Position numbers and translations under genes: made by a program. The notes below the pieces were generated by a model. It was not told where the DNA came from. It saw only the letters and a list, made by a program, of their open reading frames with translations, and searched no databases. Below are positions 1 through 7,585 of a stretch of 10,425 nt of DNA, piece after piece. This stretch comes from GCA-2737125 sp044336815 (GTDB lineage Bacteria; Actinomycetota; Actinomycetes; S36-B12). Location of the stretch: positions 1 through 10,425 of the forward strand of contig JBIIOU010000064.1 of the NCBI GenBank assembly GCA_044336815.1, given 5' to 3'. Positions within the stretch are counted from its first letter, which is position 1; every line of letters begins with the position of its first letter.

Positions 1-2
1 AA

Positions 3-659
3 ATTGAGGGCGGGAATATTGTTTTAGCCGCGACCGACAGGTACCGACTTGCAGTGCGTGAATTTAGCTGGCAGCCAGATTCACCTAAAATTTCCACCAA
101 CGCACTTATCCCAGCGCGCACATTGGCCGACACCGCCAAAGCCCTTGCCTCTGTAGATCAAGTGTTTATCGCTTTGGGCTCCGAAGGTACAAGTGAAGGG
201 TTAATTGGCTTTGAAGGTAATGGCCGACGCACTACCACGCGCCTTTTAGACGGCGAGTTCCCGAAGTACCGCACCCTGCTCCCAAGTGAAGCCGCAACGA
301 TAGCCACCGTCGACACCTCGGAGTTGGCTGATGCTGTCAAGCGTGTGTCGTTAGTCGCGGAGAGAAACACGCCCGTCCGCTTAGCCTTTGAAGGCTCAGA
401 AGTCGTACTTCGGGCAGGTGCCGGAGATGACGCACAAGCCAGTGAAGCCGTAGCTTGCAACATCGATGGTGATGGGTTAGAAATTGCCTTCAACCCCACC
501 TACCTACTCGATGGATTAACTTCCGTTGATAGGGCAATAACTCGTTTCTCATTTACTCAGGCCACCAGACCAGCAGTGCTGTCTGGATTGGTTGATGCGG
601 GTGACAAACCAAGTGATGAGTACCGCTACCTGCTTATGCCGGTACGTCTGACTGGCTGA
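3..659 (+). CDS. dnaN: DNA polymerase III beta subunit (sliding clamp), 3' part
   Basis: This is the C-terminal 218 residues of the ring-shaped clamp that tethers DNA polymerase III to DNA and serves as a docking platform for other replication and repair proteins. The open frame runs in from the left edge without a start, so the gene is cut by the window; bacterial clamps are usually about 370-400 residues. Recognisable clamp sequence includes TDRYRLAVREFSW at the left edge, the LLDGEFPKYRTLLP stretch at about 240-275, and the ending YRYLLMPVRL, which in the family forms part of the groove that binds clamp-binding peptides. The GTG at 54 is internal to the conserved sequence and is not the real start. 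recF begins two bases after the stop, so the two are probably cotranscribed. Many actinobacteria have gnd between dnaN and recF; it is absent here. Confidence 0.97.
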   Translation: MEGGNIVLAATDRYRLAVREFSWQPDSPKISTNALIPARTLADTAKALASVDQVFIALGSEGTSEGLIGFEGNGRRTTTRLLDGEFPKYRTLLPSEAATIATVDTSELADAVKRVSLVAERNTPVRLAFEGSEVVLRAGAGDDAQASEAVACNIDGDGLEIAFNPTYLLDGLTSVDRAITRFSFTQATRPAVLSGLVDAGDKPSDEYRYLLMPVRLTG

Positions 660-661
660 TC

Positions 662-1801
662 GTGTGGGTTCAGTCGCTGAGCCTTACAGACCTGCGCTCG
701 TACAAGCAGGTCGATTGCACACTTCAGCGCGGTGTTACAACTTTTGTTGGTAGTAATGGCCAAGGTAAAACAAACCTGGTCGAAGCGATTGGTTATTTAG
801 CGACGCTCGGCAGCCACCGTGTAGCAACTGATGCCCCATTAGTGCGCACAGGTGCTACTCAAGGAATTATCCGCTGCGAGGTCGTCAACGATGAGCGAGT
901 AATCATGATTGAACTCGCCATCAATCCCGGGGCCGCAAATAAGGCACGAATAAATCGATCTCCGGTACCGAAAGTGCGTGACGTGCTCGGCTTATTAAGA
1001 ACTGTGCTTTTTGCGCCGGAGGATTTAGCCCTTGTAAAAGGTGACCCGAGTGAACGTCGTAGGTTTCTCGACGACCTGTTAGTGCAACGCACACCCCGAC
1101 TTGCAGGTACACGCAGTGACTACGAGCGAACCCTTAAACAACGCAACGCCCTACTAAAGTCAGCAAGTATCGCAAGGCGAAGTGCGAGCACTGAGATGCT
1201 TCGGACCTTAGAAGTATGGGATGAGCAATTAGCTGCCTTCGGGTCGGAGTTAGTTGCGGCTCGAATCTCACTACTTGATGATCTAATAAATTTAGGTCGC
1301 GAGAAATACACCTTCATTTCAGGTGATGATGAAACTTTGTTTGGTATGAAATACGTATCGGCATTAGGCGATGACACCCCACTATTACCCGACCGTGAGA
1401 GTTGGCGGCTGGCAATTCTTGAGGCGATAAACAACAAACGAAAAGAGGAGCTCGATCGTGGCCTCACATTGATTGGACCACACCGCGATGACGTCTTGCT
1501 AACCCTCGGGCAAATGCCAGCAAAGGGTTATGCATCACACGGTGAGTCTTGGTCAATTGCCTTAGCTCTTCGCCTTGCCTCCTTCGACCTATTACGGGCC
1601 GATGGTGTTGATCCCGTGTTAATACTTGATGACGTATTCGCTGAACTCGACTCCTCTCGCAGGCAGCGCCTGGCAGAGCAGGTATCGACAGCTACCCAAG
1701 TACTCATCACCGCCGCGGTTGACATGGATATCCCAGATTCCCTTCACGGGGTTAAATTTTCAGTTGACTCCGGCACGGTTACGTTGCAGGAAGCAATATG
1801 A
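662..1801 (+). CDS. recF: DNA replication and repair protein RecF
   Basis: RecF is an SMC-like ABC ATPase that binds gapped DNA and, with RecO and RecR, helps load RecA on single-stranded gaps. The 379-residue product has the Walker A motif GSNGQGKT at about residues 30-37, an ABC signature region (SHGES, about 292-296) followed by the helix with ALALRLASFDLL, and Walker B LILDD followed by VFAELD (about 320-330). Length is normal for the family. The GTG start at 662 gives an N-terminus (VWVQSLSLTDLRSY) that matches the usual RecF start position, although no Shine-Dalgarno sequence is evident; it lies two bases after the dnaN stop, so translational coupling is likely. The stop overlaps the start of the next gene (ATGA). 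Codon use is fairly AT-tolerant, with many TTA leucines. Confidence 0.97.
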   Translation: MWVQSLSLTDLRSYKQVDCTLQRGVTTFVGSNGQGKTNLVEAIGYLATLGSHRVATDAPLVRTGATQGIIRCEVVNDERVIMIELAINPGAANKARINRSPVPKVRDVLGLLRTVLFAPEDLALVKGDPSERRRFLDDLLVQRTPRLAGTRSDYERTLKQRNALLKSASIARRSASTEMLRTLEVWDEQLAAFGSELVAARISLLDDLINLGREKYTFISGDDETLFGMKYVSALGDDTPLLPDRESWRLAILEAINNKRKEELDRGLTLIGPHRDDVLLTLGQMPAKGYASHGESWSIALALRLASFDLLRADGVDPVLILDDVFAELDSSRRQRLAEQVSTATQVLITAAVDMDIPDSLHGVKFSVDSGTVTLQEAI

Positions 1802-2301
1802 GTGAGGACCAGAGTCAACAAAGCCAACAGAGCCAACAGAGCCAACCAACCGATGCTGCAGCAGCGGCACTGCGTCGGGCCACCGCGGGGGGTCAGCAAA
1901 AGGCGAAAAAGTCATCCCCACGAAAGAAGTCAACCAACTATCAAGGGCGCGATCCACAGCTTCTTGGCGCCGCCGTGGATGACTTCCTTGTCGAAAAAGG
2001 CTGGGAGCACTCAAGTACCGCCGCGGCCCTTATCGCGAACTGGGCCGATATTGCCGGGGCCGACCTAGCCGACCATGTGGCGCCAGAGTCATTTATTGAC
2101 GGTGAACTGGCCCTGCGCGCCGAATCGACCTCCTGGGCCACCCAAGTCCGGCTCCTACTGCCTCACCTTCGGACGGTCATCGATGAGGCGGTTGGCAAAG
2201 GTGTGGTTAAGAACATCACCGTCGTGGGTCCAAGTGCCCCGAGCTGGGTGGCCGGCCCACGCAGAGTGAAGGGTCGAGGCCCTCGTGACACATATGGCTA
2301 A
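1798..2301 (+). CDS. dciA: DciA-type helicase-loading protein (DUF721)
   Basis: This 167-residue protein belongs to the DUF721/DciA family. DciA interacts with the replicative helicase DnaB and is thought to act in place of DnaC/DnaI-type loaders in most bacteria. Residues 1-50 look disordered: a run of SQQ triplets (residues 6-16), then an Ala/Arg/Lys-rich linker. The DciA domain runs from about 53 to 147, with DPQLLGAAVDDFL, the NWADIAGADLADHV segment and ELALRAESTSWATQVRLL, features typical of the family. The C-terminus GRGPRDTYG is characteristic of actinobacterial members. The ATG overlaps the recF stop by four bases, so translation is probably coupled. In actinobacteria this gene commonly sits between recF and gyrB, as here. 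The function is known from family work; nothing here tests it. Confidence 0.93.
   Translation: MSEDQSQQSQQSQQSQPTDAAAAALRRATAGGQQKAKKSSPRKKSTNYQGRDPQLLGAAVDDFLVEKGWEHSSTAAALIANWADIAGADLADHVAPESFIDGELALRAESTSWATQVRLLLPHLRTVIDEAVGKGVVKNITVVGPSAPSWVAGPRRVKGRGPRDTYG
1813..1848 (+). repeat. Four tandem 9-bp units inside dciA
   Basis: Units AGTCAACAA, AGCCAACAG, AGCCAACAG and AGCCAACCA lie head to tail and encode SQQ-SQQ-SQQ-SQP in the flexible N-terminus of DciA. Because the unit is a multiple of three, gain or loss of a copy would change protein length without a frameshift. Confidence 0.9.
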
Positions 2302-2366
2302 ATGCCACCAGAGCACTATGTCAAGGGAAAAACCCAGTTAATCCGGATACCACCTTGGTAATGGGG

Positions 2367-2386
2367 GGTTAAATGCGGTTAAACGC
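2367..2386 (+). repeat. Two tandem 10-bp repeats upstream of gyrB
   Basis: GGTTAAATGC is followed directly by GGTTAAACGC (9 of 10 identical, one helical turn apart). A possible inverse partner of the core, TTAACCC, occurs at 2465-2471. Two sites on the same helix face would suit a regulator, but the function is inferred only. Confidence 0.5.
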
Positions 2387-2408
2387 CCTTCACGGGCCGT
2401 GCCGAGCA

Positions 2409-2436
2409 CGTGACTGTCATATTTATCCACTAGACT
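2409..2436 (+). promoter_or_regulatory. Possible gyrB promoter with embedded DnaA-box-like 9-mer
   Basis: TAGACT at 2431-2436 is a plausible actinobacterial -10 element. A -35-like CGTGAC/GTGACT lies at 2409-2415, giving a short spacer of 15-16 bp. The spacer contains TTATCCACT (2423-2431), which differs from the classical DnaA box TTATCCACA only in its last base. Just upstream are the palindromes CACGGGCCGTG (2391-2401, odd centre) and CACGTG (2407-2412). These are motif matches by eye; no transcription start is known, so the promoter assignment is weak. Confidence 0.35.
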
Positions 2437-2490
2437 CATGGGTGTTGCTCGATCCCAAATTTACTTAACCCAAACCAACAGTTTCTTCGG

Positions 2491-2515
2491 TAAAACCAGT
2501 GTTTATCTGTAATAA
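2491..2515 (+). promoter_or_regulatory. gyr leader element, copy 1 (before gyrB)
   Basis: AAAACCAGTGTTTA at 2492-2505 matches AAAACCAGTTTTTA at 4492-4505 before gyrA in 13 of 14 bases, and similarity continues to 2515 (19 of 24 over 2492-2515, ungapped). Both copies begin exactly 39 bases upstream of their GTG start codons. This copy is only partly dyad-symmetric. It lies between the putative promoter and the ribosome binding site, so it would be in the mRNA leader if the promoter at 2431-2436 is right. Its role (operator, RNA element or shared ancestry) is unknown. Confidence 0.55.
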
Positions 2516-2520
2516 GGAGG
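2514..2520 (+). promoter_or_regulatory. Ribosome binding site of gyrB
   Basis: AAGGAGG is a full-strength Shine-Dalgarno sequence ending 10 bases before the GTG at 2531. It fixes the gyrB start and is the strongest such site in the window. Confidence 0.85.
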
Positions 2521-2530
2521 CTCGACCGCC

Positions 2531-4492
2531 GTGTCCTATGACGCCAGCGCGATCACCGTCTTGGAGGGCCTCGACGCCGTCCGTAAGCGGCCAGGCATGT
2601 ATATCGGCTCCACCGGTGAGCGCGGTCTCCATCACCTGGTCTATGAGGTCGTCGATAACTCGGTGGATGAATCCCTGGCCGGCTACGCCACCACCATCGC
2701 GGTTACTTTGCTGGCCAATGGCGGGGTGCGGGTTATTGACGATGGCCGCGGCATCCCGGTCGACGAGCACCCCATTGAGAAGAAGCCAGCGGTTGAGGTG
2801 GTGCTAACCGTCTTGCACGCTGGCGGCAAGTTCGGTGGCTCGGGCTACTCGGTTTCTGGTGGGCTCCACGGCGTTGGTGTCTCGGTCGTTAATGCACTTT
2901 CCAAGCAACTCGATGTTGAAGTTCGCCGCGATGGCTTCACTCACCGTCAAACCTACGACCACGGTGTTCCCACCGCACCACTTGCAAAAGGTGAGGCTGT
3001 AACCGAAAGTGGCACCACAATTACTTTCTGGGCGGATGAAGAAATTTTTGAGACCACCCACTTTGACTTCACAACTTTGTCGCGCCGGTTCCAAGAGATG
3101 GCGTTTCTTAACAGCGGTTTAACTATCTCGCTAACAGATGAGCGGGTTCTGGTGGTAGTTGATACCGAGGACGACGACAACGTTGAGCAGGTGCGTAGCG
3201 TCAGCTACTGCTACGAAGGCGGTATCGCCGATTTTGTGCGCCACATAAATGCCAGCAAAGGCGTTGCGAATCCGAGTGTTATCTACATTGAAACTGAAGC
3301 CGAAGACAAACGCATGAGCGCTGAAATCGCCATGCAGTGGAACACGACGTATAGCGAATCGGTATACACATTCGCAAATACAATTAACACCACCGAGGGT
3401 GGTACCCACGAAGAAGGCTTCAGAGCGGCCATGACAACTTTGGTAAATAAGTTCGCTCGCGAGTGGGGCATCCTAAAAGAGAAGGACATCAACCTCAGCG
3501 GTGAAGACATTCGCGAGGGCCTCACCGCTATCGTCAGTGTCAAACTCCTTGAACCACAATTCGAAGGCCAAACCAAAGGTAAACTCGGCAACACCGAGAT
3601 GAAAGCTTTTGTGCAAAAAGTCGTGAACGATCAACTTGGAGCCTGGTTTGAAAAAAACCCAGCCGAAGGTAAAGAAATTGCTCGCAAGTCAGTCAATGCA
3701 GCCTCAGCGCGCATAGCTGCACGCAAAGCCCGTGACTTAGCGCGTAACCGAAAGGGCTTACTCGGCGGCGCCGGGATGCCAGGCAAGTTAATTGATTGTT
3801 CAAGCCGAGAGCCTGAAGACTGTGAGGTCTACATCGTCGAGGGCGACTCCGCCGGCGGCTCCGCCCGCCAAGGCCGTGACCCAAAAACCCAAGCAATTTT
3901 GCCAATCCGCGGCAAAATCCTCAATGTTGAAAAAGCGCGGATTGACAGAGTGCTACAAAACACCGAGGTGCAAGCGCTGGTTTCCGCTTTCGGCACCGGT
4001 GTGCAGGACGACTTCGATATCAACCGGTTGCGGTACCACAAAGTGGTCTTGATGGCTGATGCTGATGTTGATGGTCAACATATTCGCACCTTGCTACTCA
4101 CATTACTTTTTAGATTCATGAAACCACTTGTTGAACAAGGTTTCGTCTTCTTGGCCCAACCACCGCTATACAAAATTAAGTGGTCACGTGAGGTAGCTGA
4201 CTTCGCCTACTCCGATCGCGAGCGCGATGCGCTAATGGAAGCTGGCTTTGCCGCCGGCCGCCGGCTACCTAAAGAAGAAGCCGTGCAGCGCTATAAGGGC
4301 CTTGGTGAAATGAACGCCGACGAACTGTGGGAGACCACAATGGATCCAGCGCGCCGGATCCTACTTCGGGTAACAATTGACGACGCCGCTCAGGCTGACG
4401 AAATGTTCAGTGTGCTGATGGGTGAAGACGTTGAGTCACGTCGTAACTTCATTCAACAAAATGCGCGCGACGTACGCTTCCTTGATATCTAA
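2531..4492 (+). CDS. gyrB: DNA gyrase subunit B
   Basis: GyrB is the ATPase subunit of DNA gyrase, the A2B2 type II topoisomerase that introduces negative supercoils. The 653-residue product has the GHKL ATPase domain at the N-terminus (YEVVDNSVDE with catalytic Glu39 and Asn43; IDDGRGIP at about 69-76; GGLHGVGVSVVNALS at about 110-124), a transducer domain with the QTKGKLGN loop (347-354), and the TOPRIM domain (VEGDSAGG with Glu437; DADVDG with Asp510 and Asp512). The C-terminal segment contains QRYKGLGEMN (586-595) and ends DVRFLDI, as usual for the family. There is no large insertion, unlike enterobacterial GyrB. The GTG start is set by AAGGAGG just upstream. gyrA follows after 38 bases, with no clear terminator between them. 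Confidence 0.98.
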   Translation: MSYDASAITVLEGLDAVRKRPGMYIGSTGERGLHHLVYEVVDNSVDESLAGYATTIAVTLLANGGVRVIDDGRGIPVDEHPIEKKPAVEVVLTVLHAGGKFGGSGYSVSGGLHGVGVSVVNALSKQLDVEVRRDGFTHRQTYDHGVPTAPLAKGEAVTESGTTITFWADEEIFETTHFDFTTLSRRFQEMAFLNSGLTISLTDERVLVVVDTEDDDNVEQVRSVSYCYEGGIADFVRHINASKGVANPSVIYIETEAEDKRMSAEIAMQWNTTYSESVYTFANTINTTEGGTHEEGFRAAMTTLVNKFAREWGILKEKDINLSGEDIREGLTAIVSVKLLEPQFEGQTKGKLGNTEMKAFVQKVVNDQLGAWFEKNPAEGKEIARKSVNAASARIAARKARDLARNRKGLLGGAGMPGKLIDCSSREPEDCEVYIVEGDSAGGSARQGRDPKTQAILPIRGKILNVEKARIDRVLQNTEVQALVSAFGTGVQDDFDINRLRYHKVVLMADADVDGQHIRTLLLTLLFRFMKPLVEQGFVFLAQPPLYKIKWSREVADFAYSDRERDALMEAGFAAGRRLPKEEAVQRYKGLGEMNADELWETTMDPARRILLRVTIDDAAQADEMFSVLMGEDVESRRNFIQQNARDVRFLDI

Positions 4493-4515
4493 AAACCAGT
4501 TTTTAAATGAACTAA
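4491..4515 (+). promoter_or_regulatory. gyr leader element, copy 2 (between gyrB and gyrA)
   Basis: The second copy of the element seen at 2491-2515. Here it is a perfect inverted repeat: TAAAAAC (4490-4496), CA, GTTTTTA (4499-4505), starting inside the gyrB stop codon. It starts at the same distance, 39 bases, from the gyrA GTG as copy 1 does from gyrB. The T-run after a weak A/T stem is not a convincing terminator, because the stem has little GC and gyrA follows closely. Confidence 0.55.
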
Positions 4516-4517
4516 CA

Positions 4518-4524
4518 ACGGAGA
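4518..4524 (+). promoter_or_regulatory. Ribosome binding site of gyrA
   Basis: ACGGAGA, with a GGAG core, ends six bases before the GTG at 4531 and supports this start for gyrA. Confidence 0.6.
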
Positions 4525-4530
4525 CATTTC

Positions 4531-7044
4531 GTGGCTGACGACATCGTAGAAGTAGTAGACCCTGGTCAACATGGGCGTATCGAGCCCGTCGACCTACAAA
4601 CTGAAATGCAGCGGTCGTACCTCGACTACTCCATGTCTGTCATCGTCTCTAGGGCACTTCCTGACGTCCGCGATGGTTTAAAGCCAGTCCATCGACGCGT
4701 GCTCTACGCGATGTACGACGGCGGCTACCGCCCAGATCGCAACTTCTCCAAGTCAGCACGCGTCGTTGGCGATGTTATGGGCAGTTACCACCCCCATGGT
4801 GATAGCGCGATCTATGACGCCTTGGTGCGCCTAGCTCAGCCGTGGTCACTTCGGTACCCACTTGTTCAAGGGCAGGGCAACTTCGGATCGCCGGGCAATG
4901 ACCCGCCCGCGGCCCAGCGTTACACCGAGTGCCGCATGGCCCCGTTGGCCATGGAAATGGTCCGCGATATCGACGAGGAGACAGTTGACTTCGGGCCGAA
5001 CTACGACGGGCGAACTCAAGAGCCATTGGTGCTGCCTGCGCGGTTCCCGAACCTACTTGTTAATGGCAGCGCCGGTATTGCAGTTGGTATGGCAACCAAT
5101 ATCCCACCGCATAACCTTCGTGAGATCGCAGCCGGAGCGCAGTGGATTCTCGAGCATCCAACAGCGGAGCGCGAGGAGCGCCAAGCAGCGCTCATCGAAA
5201 TCGTTAAAGGCCCTGACTTCCCGACCGGTGCATTAATTGTTGGCCGCAAAGGCATAGATGATGCCTACCGCACCGGTCGTGGCTCGATCACAATGCGCGC
5301 CGTAGTCACCGTCGACGAAGATTCACGCGGTCGCCAGATTCTGATTGTCACCGAATTGCCGTATCAAGTAAACCCCGACAATTTGTTGCTTCGGGTTGCT
5401 GAATTAGTCGGCGACGGAAAGCTCACCGGTATTGCCGACGTGCGTGATGATTCATCCTCGCGTACCGGTATGCGCTTGATATTTGAGTTGAAGCGCGACG
5501 CAGTCGCGCAGGTGGTCCTAAATCAGCTCTTTAAGCACACCCAACTCCAAGATAACTTCGGCGCCAACATGTTGGCACTTGTTGATGGGGTGCCGCGCAC
5601 CTTAACCCTCGAGCAGTTCATTCGGCACTGGATCACTCATCAAATTGAGGTCATCCAACGTCGCACCCGCTATCGCTTGCGTAAGGCCGAAGAACGCGCC
5701 CATATCTTGCGCGGCTACCTAAAAGCCCTTGACGCAATTGACGAAGTCATTGCATTGATTCGCGCATCATCAACGGTCGATGACGCACGCACCGGTTTGA
5801 TGGCATTACTTGAGATAGATGAGGTTCAAGCAACCGCAATCCTCGACATGCAGTTGCGCCGCCTTGCAGCCCTAGAACGACAAAAAATCATTGATGAGTA
5901 TGACGATCTAATGTCACGCATAACCGACTACAACGACATTTTGTCCAACGAGCCGCGCCAGCGCTCAATTGTCTCCCAGGAGTTACAGGAGATAACCGAT
6001 AAATTCGGCGACGATCGACGCACTGACTTTGTTGCCTGGGACGGCGATGTCACCGACGAAGACCTGATTACCGAAGAAGAAGTAGTGGTAACAATCACCG
6101 CTGGTGGTTATGCCAAGCGCACCAAGAGTGAGCTCTACAGAGCGCAGCGTCGAGGCGGTCGCGGTGTTAAGGGTGCCGCTCTTCGGCAGGATGATGTTGT
6201 TGAACACATGTTTGTAACAAGTACCCACCACTGGATTTTGTTCTTCACTAATAAAGGTCGGGTATATCGGGCGAAGTCGTATCAGCTACCAGATGCCGGC
6301 CGTGATGCACGTGGCCAGCACGTTGCGAACCTGTTGGCCTTCCGGCCCGATGAAACCATCGCTCAGGTTCTCGCTATTGCCGATTATCAAGCCGGTGAAA
6401 ACCTAGTGCTGGCCACCCGCAAAGGCATGGTGAAAAAGACAAAACTTGAGGAGTTCGACACCAACCGCAGTGGCGGCATCATTGCAATTAATCTTGCCGA
6501 AGACGATGAGCTAATCGCGGCGCGCTTAGTTTCGAATACCGATGATCTGATGCTGTTCTCACGCAAGGGGATGTCAGCAAGATTCCCAGGCAATGATGAA
6601 ACCCTTCGACCTATGGGTCGCGCCACCAGTGGCGTTATCGGAATGCGTTTTAGGTCCGGTGATGCTCTGCTCGCAATGGATGTTGTCCGCCCCGACACCT
6701 TCGTGGTCACCATCACCGATGGCGGTTTCGCCAAACGCACGGCCGTTGGTGAGTGGGCACCGAAAGGCCGCGGCATTCTCGGTGTACGAGCGATGCGCTT
6801 GGTTGAAGAACGCGGGTCTTTGGTAGGTGCGATGGTTTGTGACGCCGAGGATCAAATCTTCGCAATCGCCTCAAATGGCGTCGTTATCCGCACTCGTGTT
6901 GTCGAGATTCGCCCATCAGGTCGTGACACCATGGGGGTAACGCTGATGAACTTGGCCGACGGTGACACCGTGGTGGCGGTTGCCCGGGCCGGCGAGGGCG
7001 ATGACAGCGACAGTGATGAGGACGAAGGCGAGGCCAAGGTTTGA
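4531..7044 (+). CDS. gyrA: DNA gyrase subunit A
   Basis: GyrA cuts and rejoins DNA in the gyrase complex. The 837-residue product has the breakage-reunion domain with catalytic Tyr131 in AAQRYTE. The quinolone-resistance region YHPHGDSAIYD has Ser92 and Asp96, equivalent to E. coli Ser83 and Asp87, so it shows the residues usual for drug-sensitive enzymes; Mycobacterium tuberculosis has Ala at the first position. The C-terminal beta-pinwheel domain that wraps DNA begins with the GyrA box QRRGGRG (539-545), which marks a gyrase rather than topoisomerase IV. The last 18 residues are strongly acidic (DDSDSDEDEGE); such tails are known to tune supercoiling in some GyrA proteins, but the effect here is inferred. 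It follows gyrB by 38 bases, and the stop overlaps the next start (TTGA). Confidence 0.98.
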   Translation: MADDIVEVVDPGQHGRIEPVDLQTEMQRSYLDYSMSVIVSRALPDVRDGLKPVHRRVLYAMYDGGYRPDRNFSKSARVVGDVMGSYHPHGDSAIYDALVRLAQPWSLRYPLVQGQGNFGSPGNDPPAAQRYTECRMAPLAMEMVRDIDEETVDFGPNYDGRTQEPLVLPARFPNLLVNGSAGIAVGMATNIPPHNLREIAAGAQWILEHPTAEREERQAALIEIVKGPDFPTGALIVGRKGIDDAYRTGRGSITMRAVVTVDEDSRGRQILIVTELPYQVNPDNLLLRVAELVGDGKLTGIADVRDDSSSRTGMRLIFELKRDAVAQVVLNQLFKHTQLQDNFGANMLALVDGVPRTLTLEQFIRHWITHQIEVIQRRTRYRLRKAEERAHILRGYLKALDAIDEVIALIRASSTVDDARTGLMALLEIDEVQATAILDMQLRRLAALERQKIIDEYDDLMSRITDYNDILSNEPRQRSIVSQELQEITDKFGDDRRTDFVAWDGDVTDEDLITEEEVVVTITAGGYAKRTKSELYRAQRRGGRGVKGAALRQDDVVEHMFVTSTHHWILFFTNKGRVYRAKSYQLPDAGRDARGQHVANLLAFRPDETIAQVLAIADYQAGENLVLATRKGMVKKTKLEEFDTNRSGGIIAINLAEDDELIAARLVSNTDDLMLFSRKGMSARFPGNDETLRPMGRATSGVIGMRFRSGDALLAMDVVRPDTFVVTITDGGFAKRTAVGEWAPKGRGILGVRAMRLVEERGSLVGAMVCDAEDQIFAIASNGVVIRTRVVEIRPSGRDTMGVTLMNLADGDTVVAVARAGEGDDSDSDEDEGEAKV

Positions 7045-7430
7045 CCGTCGAGGTGACTAACGGGCCGCGCAATGCGCGCCTGTATGTCTCACGGATCGAC
7101 CCTTGGTCTATTTTCAAAGCGGCCTTCATGCTGGCTTTGGCCTTGGGCATCGTCATCGTGGTTGCGGTTGCCGTGCTGTGGTGGGTTCTTGACTACGCGG
7201 GGGTCTTTGTGACCGTCTCGAGCAGCATCAATGACGTGGTCGGTAGCGCAACAGCCAATTTCGACCTAGTAAGCCTGCTGGATTTCTCCCGGGTTATGGG
7301 GGTAGCGGTGGTGGTCGCGGCCGTTGAAGTCGTACTAGTTTCAATTATCGCAACCCTTTTTGCCTTCATCTATAACCTGAGCGTTGGCCTAACCGGCGGC
7401 GTTGAAGTAGTTCTCACCGATCAAAATTAG
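7041..7430 (+). CDS. DUF3566 family membrane protein
   Basis: This 129-residue protein matches the actinobacterial DUF3566 family, typically encoded immediately after gyrA. A short N-terminal segment (NARLYVSRIDPWSIFK, about residues 11-26) precedes the first membrane helix (about 28-50). A loop of about 35 residues contains NDVVG and DFSRVMG, and a second helix (about 86-111) leads to a short tail with LTGGVEVVLTD. Some family members carry a long Pro/Thr-rich N-terminus that is lacking here. The TTG start overlaps the gyrA stop, so translation is probably coupled; AAGG lies just before it but very close. The RIDPWSIFK motif and the two-helix layout fit the family well. Its biochemical role is not established; a membrane or cell-envelope function is inference. 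Confidence 0.88.
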   Translation: MTVEVTNGPRNARLYVSRIDPWSIFKAAFMLALALGIVIVVAVAVLWWVLDYAGVFVTVSSSINDVVGSATANFDLVSLLDFSRVMGVAVVVAAVEVVLVSIIATLFAFIYNLSVGLTGGVEVVLTDQN

Positions 7431-7509
7431 CCGTCAAATCCCAGTAATAGCCAAGGAGTGAACCTGTGGCGCGAGGCCGGGCTGTGTTCCGGTAGTGTTT
7501 GCGGCTCCC

Positions 7510-7584
7510 GGGCGTATAGCTCAGCTTGGTTAGAGCGCTTCCCTGATAAGGAAGAGGTCGGTGGTTCAAGTCCACCTATGCCCA
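7510..7584 (+). tRNA. tRNA-Ile (anticodon GAT)
   Basis: All four arms fold. The acceptor stem GGGCGTA pairs with TATGCCC (one G-T pair). The D-stem is GCTC/GAGC, and the anticodon stem CTTCC/GGAAG carries the loop CTGATAA, anticodon GAT at 7545-7547. The T-stem GGTGG/CCACC carries the loop TTCAAGT. Length is 75 bases including discriminator A. CCA is not encoded. No strong promoter or terminator separates it from the DUF3566 gene, so it may be read from the gyrase transcript. Confidence 0.97.
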
Positions 7585-7585
7585 C

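Noticed and set aside
2328..2340. AAAAACCCAGTTA as a third copy of the gyr leader element
   Set aside because: It has an extra C and lacks the TTTA arm, and it is about 200 bases from the gyrB start, so the match is too weak.
4490..4505. Inverted repeat after gyrB as an intrinsic terminator
   Set aside because: The stem is almost all A/T with a two-base centre and gyrA starts 26 bases later; a regulatory element is a better reading.
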